This document shows, in pieces, positions 50,306 to 56,464 of a stretch of 56,464 bases of DNA. The DNA is taken from assembly GCA_913778085.1 (NCBI GenBank), contig CAJYXJ010000057.1, forward strand, positions 1 to 56,464. The letters are read 5' to 3'. Made by a program: the position numbers and the translations under genes. Positions within the stretch are counted from its first letter, which is position 1; each line of letters starts with the position of its first letter. Source of the DNA: an uncultured Chryseobacterium sp. GTDB taxonomy: Bacteria; Bacteroidota; Bacteroidia; Flavobacteriales; Weeksellaceae. Below the pieces are notes generated by a model that worked only from the letters and a program-made list of their open reading frames with translations, did no database searches and was not told where the DNA came from.

Positions 50306-52051
50306 ATGAATACAACAACCCTATTAAAAACAGAAAATAATAAGGCACCGCAACTGGAAACGGTAGAATTATCTGGTTCACGTGCTCTTCTGGAAGCTTT
50401 GCTGGCGGAAAATGTAAATACGGTTTTCGGATATCCCGGCGGGGCCATCATGCCTATCTATGACGCACTGTACGATTATTCCGAAAAGCTGAAGCATATT
50501 TTGGTCCGTCATGAGCAGGGCGCAATACATGCTGCCCAGGGATTTGCCCGCACTTCCGGAAAAACAGGCGTGGTCTTTGCCACCAGCGGCCCCGGAGCTA
50601 CTAATCTTGTAACCGGACTGGCAGATGCGATGATCGACAGCAACCCGATAGTCTGTATCACAGGACAGGTATTCGCTTCGCTTTTGGGAACGGATGCCTT
50701 TCAGGAAACGGATGTCATCAATATTACTACGCCGGTAACCAAATGGAACTATCAGGTGACCGATGCAACGGAAATCCCGGAAGCTATTGCCAAAGCCTTT
50801 CACATCGCGGCAACCGGCCGGCCCGGGCCCGTCCTGATCGATATTACCAAAAATGCACAGCTGCAGCTGTTTGAATATGCAGGATATAAAAAATGCACCC
50901 ACATCCGGAGCTACCGTCCGGAGCCGGAAATCAGAAATGAATATATCGAACGGGCTGCGGAATTGATTAATCAGGCAAAAAAACCTTTTGTGGTATTTGG
51001 ACAGGGCGTAATCCTCGGAAAAGCAGAGGAAGAATTCAAAGCTTTTATTGAAAAAGTGAATCTTCCGGCGGCAGCCACAGTGATGGGGCTGAGCGCTTTG
51101 CCGACCGATCATAAATTGCATGTCGGAATGCTGGGAATGCACGGCAATTATGCCCCGAACGTGATGACCAATGAGTGTGATGTGCTGATCGCCGTCGGAA
51201 TGCGTTTTGACGACCGGGTAACGGGCCGCCTGGACAAATACGCCAAACAGGCAAAAGTGATTCATCTGGATATTGATCCCGCCGAAATCGATAAAAACGT
51301 AAAAACAACCGTCCCGGTATGGGGCAACTGCAAAAAAACGCTTCCGATGCTCACGGCTCTTCTTCAGAAAAATGATCACTCGGACTGGCTGCAGCAATTC
51401 CGCGAACTGGAAAAAGAAGAAATCAGGGAAGTTATTCAGAATGAACTGAACCCTGTTACCGATACGATGACCATGGGTGAAGTGATTAAAGTATTGAATG
51501 AGCTGACCAATGGTGATGCCATTATTGCCACTGATGTTGGTCAGCACCAGATGGTTTCCTGCCGGTATGCCCAATTTAACCGGTCCAGATCCAGCGTGAC
51601 CTCGGGCGGTTTGGGAACCATGGGCTTCGGGTTGCCTGCAGCAATCGGTGCATGGTATGGAGCACCGGAAAAAACCGTGGTAGCTATTATCGGTGACGGT
51701 GGCTTCCAGATGACGATTCAGGAACTGGGAACCATCATGCAGTTTGGTGCCAAAGTAAAAATCCTGATCCTCAACAATGAGTTCCTCGGAATGGTAAGGC
51801 AATGGCAGCAGCTGTTCCACGACCGTAGATATTCCTTCGTCAATATTACCAGTCCGGATTTTGTAGCGGTGGCAAAAGGATATTACATCGAAGGACAAAG
51901 AGTATCGGAGCGAAAAGATCTGAAAACGGCAATGGAAAGCATGCTCAGCCATGATGGAGCTTACCTGCTGGAAGTGATGGTCGGAAAAGAGAATAATGTA
52001 TTCCCGATGGTTACGCAGGGCTCGTCCGTTTCAGAAATCCGTTTAAAATAA
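50306..52051 (+). CDS. ilvB: Acetolactate synthase large subunit
   Basis: Thiamine-diphosphate enzyme that forms 2-acetolactate or 2-aceto-2-hydroxybutyrate. The 581-aa protein begins the family region at 'ELSGSRALLEALLAENVNTV'. Key residues: catalytic Glu in 'LVRHEQGAIHAAQGFARTSG' (~70), 'GPGATNLVTGLADAMIDSNP', FAD-binding middle domain ('GMLGMHGNYAPNVMTNECDV'), and the ThDP motif GDGGFQM...N ('IGDGGFQMTIQELGTIMQFG' to 'LILNNEFLGMVRQWQ'). Paired with the regulatory subunit IlvN downstream. Confidence 0.96.
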   Translation: MNTTTLLKTENNKAPQLETVELSGSRALLEALLAENVNTVFGYPGGAIMPIYDALYDYSEKLKHILVRHEQGAIHAAQGFARTSGKTGVVFATSGPGATNLVTGLADAMIDSNPIVCITGQVFASLLGTDAFQETDVINITTPVTKWNYQVTDATEIPEAIAKAFHIAATGRPGPVLIDITKNAQLQLFEYAGYKKCTHIRSYRPEPEIRNEYIERAAELINQAKKPFVVFGQGVILGKAEEEFKAFIEKVNLPAAATVMGLSALPTDHKLHVGMLGMHGNYAPNVMTNECDVLIAVGMRFDDRVTGRLDKYAKQAKVIHLDIDPAEIDKNVKTTVPVWGNCKKTLPMLTALLQKNDHSDWLQQFRELEKEEIREVIQNELNPVTDTMTMGEVIKVLNELTNGDAIIATDVGQHQMVSCRYAQFNRSRSSVTSGGLGTMGFGLPAAIGAWYGAPEKTVVAIIGDGGFQMTIQELGTIMQFGAKVKILILNNEFLGMVRQWQQLFHDRRYSFVNITSPDFVAVAKGYYIEGQRVSERKDLKTAMESMLSHDGAYLLEVMVGKENNVFPMVTQGSSVSEIRLK

Positions 52052-52183
52052 GAATAAATTTAAAAAGATAAGATTAAAAATCTTGGTAAAATCAGATTGT
52101 TAAATAAGTATAAGTTTTAAAGCATAGTTGCTTTGAACATTAATCTAAACCTTAATCTTAGCTTCAGCCTAAATCAATCAGTC

Positions 52184-52774
52184 ATGGAAAAGAAAGAATT
52201 TACCATCACCTTATATACTGAAAACTCGATCGGACTGATCGGCCGGATCGCCGGGATATTTTCCCGCCGGAAGATCAACATCGAAAGCCTGAATACTTCA
52301 CCTTCGGAGGTGGAAGGTATCCACCGGTTTACTTTGGTCATTACCGAAAATGAAGACATCGTCAGAAAGCTTTGCCGTCAGCTGGAAAAGCAGATCGATG
52401 TCCTGAAATCCTATTACAATACGGATGACGAAATCGTATGGCAGGAACAGGCCCTCTACAAAGTTCCGGCAGAAGTCGTTACGGAAAAAGTTTATGTGGA
52501 AAGGCTGCTCCGGCAGTATGGTGCTTCTACGGTAGTGATCCGCCAGGATTATATTGTCTTTGAGACCGCGGGACACCGGGAAGAAATCGACCGGCTGACC
52601 GAAGAGCTCAATAAATACGGGCTCATCGAATTTGTACGCGGGGCCCGTATCGCCATCATCAAAAACAGCGCGGGCATCCACGAAAAAGTACTTCAGTTTG
52701 AAAACCGGGAGCCTTCCCCTCATATCGTCGAAAACGAATATCTCGATCAGCGGGACAATGTTTTTACCATGTAA
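52184..52774 (+). CDS. ilvN: Acetolactate synthase regulatory (small) subunit
   Basis: ACT-domain subunit that activates IlvB and gives valine feedback control. The ATG at 52184 starts 'MEKKEFTITLYTENSIGLIG', the normal N-terminus (196 aa); the frame is open further upstream in low-complexity sequence. ACT domain ~1-80: 'SIGLIGRIAGIFSRRKINIE', 'SLNTSPSEVEGIHRFTLV'. The C-terminal half ('ERLLRQYGASTVVIRQDYIV', 'FETAGHREEIDRLTEEL', 'FVRGARIAIIKNS') is the IlvH-type second domain, fitting the long form of small subunit. Confidence 0.94.
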   Translation: MEKKEFTITLYTENSIGLIGRIAGIFSRRKINIESLNTSPSEVEGIHRFTLVITENEDIVRKLCRQLEKQIDVLKSYYNTDDEIVWQEQALYKVPAEVVTEKVYVERLLRQYGASTVVIRQDYIVFETAGHREEIDRLTEELNKYGLIEFVRGARIAIIKNSAGIHEKVLQFENREPSPHIVENEYLDQRDNVFTM

Positions 52775-52793
52775 AAAACCATAAACTTTGTCA

Positions 52794-52826
52794 AATTTAA
52801 AATCTTTGACAAAGTTATTTCATCAA
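52794..52826 (+). repeat. Inverted repeat between ilvN and ilvC
   Basis: AACTTTGTCAAA (52794-52805) is exactly complementary to TTTGACAAAGTT (52815-52826) with a 9-base loop. There is no T run on the plus strand, so it is more likely an mRNA stability or processing hairpin, or a repeat, than a terminator. Confidence 0.65.
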
Positions 52827-52852
52827 TCATCATTTAGCAATCATCATCAGTT

Positions 52853-54334
52853 ATGTCAAATTACTTCAATACCTTATCACTCAGAGAACAGCTTCACCAG
52901 TTAGGTCAGGCGGAATTTATGGACCATTCGGAGTTTTCCGACGGTGTTTCCGTATTAAAAGGAAAAAAAATCGTTATCATAGGCTGCGGTGCGCAGGGAC
53001 TTAATCAGGGGCTTAACCTCAGGGACAGTGGACTTGATGTCTCCTACGCATTACGACAGGAGGCCATCGATCAGAAAAGGGATTCCTGGAAAAATGCCAC
53101 GGAAAAAAGTTTCCTGGTAGGAACCTACGAAGAACTGATTCCTTCGGCCGACCTGGTTATTAATCTTACGCCGGATAAGCAGCATACTGCCGTAATCAAT
53201 GCAGTACAGCCTTTAATGAAAGAGGGAGCAACGCTGTCCTATTCGCACGGTTTCAATATTGTGGAGGAAGGCATGCAGATCCGCAAAGACCTGACGGTTA
53301 TTATGGTGGCTCCGAAGTGCCCCGGTTCCGAAGTCCGCGCCGAATACCTTCGGGGTTTCGGTGTTCCGACACTTATTGCCGTTCATCCTGAAAATGATCC
53401 GCAGGGAAAAGGCTGGGAACAGGCCAAAGCCTATTGTGCGGGAACCGGCGGCCATAAGGCAGGAGTTTTGAAATCCTCTTTCGTGGCAGAAGTAAAATCC
53501 GACCTGATGGGAGAGCAGACGATCCTGTGCGGACTCCTGCAAACCGGCTCGATCCTTTCTTTCGACAAAATGGTGGAAAAGGGAATCGATGCAGGGTACG
53601 CTTCCAGACTGGTGCAATACGGCGTTGAGGTGATTACCGAAGCTCTGAAGCACGGCGGGGTAAGCGGAATGCTGGACCGGTTGTCTAACCCGGCGAAATT
53701 AAAAGCGTTTGAACTTTCGGAAGAACTTAAAGAGATCATGCGTCCTTTGTTTCAGAAGCACCAGGATGACATTATCTCGGGTGAATTTTCCAAAACCATG
53801 ATGGAAGACTGGGCCAATGGTGATGCCAACCTGTTGAAGTGGCGCGCGGAAACCGGCGAAACGGCTTTTGAAAAGACTCCGGCTGGAGATGTACAAATCC
53901 CCGAGCAGGAATATTTTGACCATTACCTGCTGATGTCGGCATTTATCAGAGCCGGGGTGGAATTGGCTTTTGAAACCATGGTGGAAGCAGGGATCAAACC
54001 GGAATCTGCGTATTACGAGTCTTTGCACGAAGCTCCGCTTATCGCCAACACCATTGCCCGGAAAAAGCTGTTTGAAATGAACCGGGTAATTTCTGATACC
54101 GCCGAATACGGCTGTTATCTTTTCGATCAGGCCTGCAAGCCGTTGCTCGCAGATTTCATGAAAAAAATCGATACGGATGTGGCGGGGAAAAATTTCAATC
54201 AAGGAAAAGATGGCGCGGTAGACAACGCACAGTTGGTGCACGTAAACGAAGTGTTAAGAAACCATCCGGTAGAAGTCGTGGGCAGAAAACTGCGTCAGGC
54301 TATGACGGCTATGAAATCCATCAAAACCGTTTAA
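52853..54334 (+). CDS. ilvC: Ketol-acid reductoisomerase, long (class II) form
   Basis: NADPH-dependent isomerisation/reduction of 2-acetolactate. The 493-aa length with a duplicated C-terminal knotted domain is the E. coli-like class II form. Nucleotide-binding: '[20 protein letters not shown]' (~39-58) with '[19 protein letters not shown]', where the Arg/Ser positions fit NADPH. Metal-binding acids occur in '[20 protein letters not shown]' (~206-225) and in '[20 protein letters not shown]'. The gene has its own 78-base gap after ilvN including an inverted repeat. Confidence 0.96.
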   Translation: MSNYFNTLSLREQLHQLGQAEFMDHSEFSDGVSVLKGKKIVIIGCGAQGLNQGLNLRDSGLDVSYALRQEAIDQKRDSWKNATEKSFLVGTYEELIPSADLVINLTPDKQHTAVINAVQPLMKEGATLSYSHGFNIVEEGMQIRKDLTVIMVAPKCPGSEVRAEYLRGFGVPTLIAVHPENDPQGKGWEQAKAYCAGTGGHKAGVLKSSFVAEVKSDLMGEQTILCGLLQTGSILSFDKMVEKGIDAGYASRLVQYGVEVITEALKHGGVSGMLDRLSNPAKLKAFELSEELKEIMRPLFQKHQDDIISGEFSKTMMEDWANGDANLLKWRAETGETAFEKTPAGDVQIPEQEYFDHYLLMSAFIRAGVELAFETMVEAGIKPESAYYESLHEAPLIANTIARKKLFEMNRVISDTAEYGCYLFDQACKPLLADFMKKIDTDVAGKNFNQGKDGAVDNAQLVHVNEVLRNHPVEVVGRKLRQAMTAMKSIKTV

Positions 54335-54345
54335 AAAAAGAGAAA

Positions 54346-55608
54346 ATGAGTGAGACGGCTACATTTCCCACGTTGGAAGCAGTAAAAAAAGCCCGGAAGA
54401 GCATAGAGAGCGTTGTCAGCTACACGCCGTTGCAATACAGCCAGCGGCTGTCGGAGAAATTCGGGGCCCGTATTTTCCTGAAAAGGGAAGACCTGCAGCC
54501 GGTGCGCTCTTACAAGCTGCGGGGCGCATACAATAAGATCAACAGCCTGTTTCTGGAAGGAAGCACTTCAGATGGCATCGTCTGTGCCAGCGCAGGGAAC
54601 CATGCGCAGGGGGTTGCTTTTTCCTGTCGCCAGCTCGGTATCAGGGGAACCATCTTTATGCCGGTTACTACCCCGAGGCAGAAATTGGAGCAGGTAGAAA
54701 TGTTCGGAGGAAACGCCGTGGAGGTAAGGCTGACCGGAGACACTTTCGACGCTTCAAAAGCGGCAGCCCTTGAATTTGCAGCCCTTTCCGGTGCGGCTTT
54801 TATCCATCCTTTCGATGATGTCCGGATTATTGAAGGACAGGCAACCCTGGCCCTGGAAATCCTAGAACAGCAGCAGGATCAGATCGATTTCGTCTTTATT
54901 CCGATCGGTGGCGGTGGATTGGCTTCCGGGATTGCAACGGTATTTAAGACGCTCTCTCCGGAAACCCTGCTTGTCGGTACCGAGCCTAAAGGAGCTGCTT
55001 CCATGAAAGCTTCCCTGTTCAATAATGCCAATACGGAACTTCCGGAAATTGATGGCTTCGTGGATGGAGCTGCCGTAAAAAGGGTAGGAGACCTAAATTT
55101 CGAGATCTGTAAAGACGCACTTTACGACTGTATCGCGGTAGACGAAGGCAGGGTTTGCGACACCATCCTTCAGCTGTATAATAAAGATGCCATTGTGCTG
55201 GAGCCTGCAGGCGCCCTGTCGATTTCCGCTCTCGATCAGTACCGGGATCAGATCAAAGGCAGAAATGTGGTCTGTATCGTGAGCGGCAGCAACAACGATA
55301 TTACCCGGATGGAAGAGATCAAGGAGCGCGCATTGCTGTACAAAGGACTTAAACATTATTTTATGGTAAAATTTCCGCAACGCCCCGGCGCCCTCAAGGA
55401 TTTTGTGCTGAACGTCCTGGGTTCCGATGACGACATCACCCATTTTGAATACACCAAGAAAAATTCGCGGGAAACCGCCCTTGCCGTTGTCGGTATTGAA
55501 CTTTCCGACCCTTCAGGTTTCAGCGGCCTCAAAACCCGTATGCAGGAGCTCGGCTATTTCGAATCCTATCTTAACGATAACCCGGATGTGCTGAATATGT
55601 TGGTCTGA
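54346..55608 (+). CDS. ilvA: Threonine dehydratase, biosynthetic
   Basis: PLP enzyme giving 2-oxobutanoate for isoleucine synthesis. The 420-aa protein has the PLP lysine Lys57 in 'QPVRSYKLRGAYNKINSLF', 'SAGNHAQGVAFSCRQLGI', the glycine loop 'IPIGGGGLASGIATVFKTL' (~185-203), 'VLEPAGALSISALDQY' and 'VSGSNNDITRMEEIKERALL'. A single C-terminal ACT-like domain (~340-420: 'HYFMVKFPQRPGALKDFVLN') gives feedback control; enzymes with two such domains are ~500 aa. It completes the ilvE-D-B-N-C-A operon, 11 bases after ilvC. Confidence 0.95.
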   Translation: MSETATFPTLEAVKKARKSIESVVSYTPLQYSQRLSEKFGARIFLKREDLQPVRSYKLRGAYNKINSLFLEGSTSDGIVCASAGNHAQGVAFSCRQLGIRGTIFMPVTTPRQKLEQVEMFGGNAVEVRLTGDTFDASKAAALEFAALSGAAFIHPFDDVRIIEGQATLALEILEQQQDQIDFVFIPIGGGGLASGIATVFKTLSPETLLVGTEPKGAASMKASLFNNANTELPEIDGFVDGAAVKRVGDLNFEICKDALYDCIAVDEGRVCDTILQLYNKDAIVLEPAGALSISALDQYRDQIKGRNVVCIVSGSNNDITRMEEIKERALLYKGLKHYFMVKFPQRPGALKDFVLNVLGSDDDITHFEYTKKNSRETALAVVGIELSDPSGFSGLKTRMQELGYFESYLNDNPDVLNMLV

Positions 55609-55874
55609 GGCAGAATTTGGTTCAGCAGGCGAATTAGGAAAGATGACGGCCGAAATTTTTTCTGCCGCCATTGTTAGTGATCGTGCTGAGAATGCATTGG
55701 TATTGTTTTTCAGTTCGTTAAGCAGAAACTCCTTTTCATCCAATCAGCTTGGGTGCAGGATAAATTATGATAAATAAAGCGGCTTTGCTATCACAGGAAA
55801 TACAATGAAATGCTGTTTTTTTCAGTGAAGCTGTTAATTATTTGACATTCGAAAATACAAAATGTCATGACAAA
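55609..55874. other. Gap after ilvA without recognisable terminator
   Basis: About 265 bases following the ilv operon. No strong hairpin with T run and no credible ORF. It leads into the operator array at 55876. Confidence 0.35.
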
Positions 55875-55875
55875 A

Positions 55876-55919
55876 TGTATATACATTTTATATGCATTGT
55901 ATATACATTGTATATACAT
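55876..55919 (+). promoter_or_regulatory. Four 11-bp tandem repeats TGTATATACAT, candidate operator array
   Basis: Units at 55876, 55887, 55898 and 55909; three are identical (TGTATATACAT) and the second is TTTATATGCAT. Each unit is itself a palindrome (TGTATATACA). The array is immediately upstream of, and partly overlaps the -33 region of, a good -7 box at 55927. Confidence 0.7.
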
Positions 55920-55926
55920 TTTGTTA

Positions 55927-55934
55927 TATATTTG
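55927..55934 (+). promoter_or_regulatory. -7 box TATATTTG of an orphan promoter
   Basis: Exact TANNTTTG match; a TTG at 55908-55910 lies 16 bases upstream, near the expected 17-19. The transcript would start around 55940 and run rightward, but no plus-strand ORF follows before the ISL3 remnant. Confidence 0.55.
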
Positions 55935-55976
55935 CAATATGCAACGTTGCAAAGTGTGACAAAACGTTGCATATTG
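55935..55976. promoter_or_regulatory. 14-bp inverted repeat at the predicted start site, candidate operator
   Basis: CAATATGCAACGTT (55935-55948) and AACGTTGCATATTG (55963-55976) are exact inverse complements, 14 bases apart. GCAACGTTGC within the left arm is itself a palindrome. The location directly after the -7 box is that of a repressor site. Confidence 0.65.
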
Positions 55977-56000
55977 ATATACTAAAGTGATATATTAATT

Positions 56001-56031
56001 AAAAAAATACTCCTTGCGTCAACAAGGAGTA
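56001..56031 (-). terminator. Terminator of the small minus-strand ORF
   Basis: On the minus strand TACTCCTTG and CAAGGAGTA (56008-56016 / 56023-56031) form a perfect 9-bp stem followed by seven Ts. Confidence 0.8.
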
Positions 56032-56046
56032 CTAAATAAAAGGAAA

Positions 56047-56172
56047 TTATTTAATTTCTACATAGAAAACAAATAAGCCTCCTTTTGGATGGTAAATAGT
56101 TTTACCATTCTTTTTAATTGATCTGGTAAAAACTTTTTTATAAGTTTTTCCATTTTTTTCAAAAGTTTCCAT
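56047..56172 (-). CDS. Small ORF of 41 codons, hypothetical
   Basis: Minus-strand ORF, ATG at 56172, TAA at 56047-56049. The predicted peptide is basic with two similar 'KNGKT' segments ('EKNGKTYKKVFTRS', 'IKKNGKTIYHPKGGLFVFYV'), ending 'EIK'. It is followed 15 bases later by a good terminator, which supports a real transcript. Upstream the frame stays open for ~24 codons without ATG ('VIGLIQKSDT...'), so it could also be the C-terminal end of a longer gene that lost its beginning when the neighbouring insertion sequence arrived. Family unknown. Confidence 0.5.
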   Translation of the reverse strand: METFEKNGKTYKKVFTRSIKKNGKTIYHPKGGLFVFYVEIK

Positions 56173-56203
56173 TGTGTCGGATTTTTGAATTAAACCAATT
56201 ACC

Positions 56204-56233
56204 GAACGACTCAGGCTGCCACCTGAGTCGTTC
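56204..56233. repeat. Perfect 12-bp-stem hairpin
   Basis: GAACGACTCAGG (56204-56215) and CCTGAGTCGTTC (56222-56233) flank a 6-base loop. No T run on either side. It sits upstream of the small minus-strand ORF, within its open frame; probably a REP-like element. Confidence 0.6.
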
Positions 56234-56360
56234 TGCTTACAAACTCAGCGTTACCGCCTGTAGAATACATCCACATCTTTATCATCAACTTTAGCAAAGA
56301 TAATAAATTTAAAAATCAGTTTTACAATAGTTATTGAGGATCAGTGCCAAAACCTGGGGA

Positions 56361-56464
56361 CTATGCAAAAAGTTTGGTTAATCTGAATAGGAAGAAGGTC
56401 CGGTCTTTGACTCCCCGGAGCTGCATCCTGAAGTTTTTGATTTTGGCATTAAAGGATTCGGCGG
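56361..56464 (-). CDS. C-terminal end of an ISL3-family transposase (partial)
   Basis: Minus-strand reading frame entering from the right edge: 'AESFNAKIKNFRMQLRGVKD', then 'RTFFLFRLTKLFA' and stop at 56361-56363. This is the recognisable C-terminus of ISL3 (IS204/IS1001/IS1096/IS1165) transposases, where 'N..AES.NAKIK..R...RG' is conserved. Only 34 codons are visible. The following GC-richer stretch (about 56339-56360, 'CAGTGCCAAAACCTGGGG') is where the element's terminal inverted repeat is expected; it cannot be confirmed without the other end. Confidence 0.75.
   Translation of the reverse strand, partial: AESFNAKIKNFRMQLRGVKDRTFFLFRLTKLFA

Noticed and set aside
50378-51952. 524-codon minus-strand ORF inside ilvB
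   Set aside because: Shadow of the ilvB coding strand; no recognisable domain, and ilvB is certain.

Overview
The window looks like chromosome of a member of the Flavobacteriia, most probably Chryseobacterium or a close relative. This is inferred from protein character and from features typical of Bacteroidetes: -7 boxes of the TANNTTTG type, a carboxypeptidase-regulatory-like/TonB outer-membrane receptor, tail-fibre-like proteins with the 'ELKTYFETD..PTQ.QFA' start, and many short intergenic repeats. No rRNA, tRNA or CRISPR array was seen.

Layout. 0-3 kb is scrambled accessory DNA: an IS5-family element cut by the left edge, a broken polymorphic-toxin C-terminus with an overlapping putative immunity gene, and further gene debris. 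3.0-7.7 kb is a four-gene module: two tail-fibre-like proteins sharing an N-terminal adapter, an unknown 198-aa protein, and an AAA+ ATPase of the type found in extracellular contractile injection systems (eCIS). 8-14.4 kb holds a DUF1826 protein and a formate-dehydrogenase-like group (fdhD, a DUF7009-like protein, an FdhF/YdeP-type molybdoenzyme, mobA). 14.4-18.7 kb is a loose region with a fatty-acid desaturase, two small helix-turn-helix regulators, unknown proteins and dense intergenic repeats. 18.7-23.3 kb pairs an outer-membrane receptor with a divergent histidine kinase/response regulator; a 10-bp-phased GGTTAA array lies between them. 24-25.3 kb is a two-gene operon of a GntA-like (YqcI/YcgG) haem enzyme and a DUF1989 protein, followed by a universal stress protein on the other strand.

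27.4-43.3 kb is a molybdenum-cofactor island: a periplasmic IorAB-type oxidoreductase with a dihaem cytochrome; then xdhC, moaA, a mocA/mobA-like gene, moeA, a TSUP permease, a small SUOX-fold protein, moaD, a moeB-rhodanese fusion, moaE and a moaC-mogA fusion; then a PaoABC-type aldehyde oxidoreductase. These genes can make the cofactor, insert it and use it. The FdhD/FdhF group upstream and the cysteine desulfurase downstream may supply sulfur for it. 45.2-47 kb contains a small ORF, a gene broken by an in-frame stop, and a Crp/Fnr-like regulator.

47.4-55.6 kb is a complete isoleucine/valine operon, ilvE-ilvD-ilvB-ilvN-ilvC-ilvA. It is preceded by an unannotated leader peptide rich in Ile/Val codons, with an antiterminator and terminator that form a textbook attenuator. 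The right end (55.6-56.46 kb) has an orphan promoter embedded in phased operator-like repeats, a 41-codon ORF with its own terminator, and the C-terminal end of an ISL3-family transposase.

The strongest candidates for new biology are the ilv attenuator, the eCIS-like ATPase/fibre module, the six-unit GGTTAA array and the orphan operator array at the right edge.
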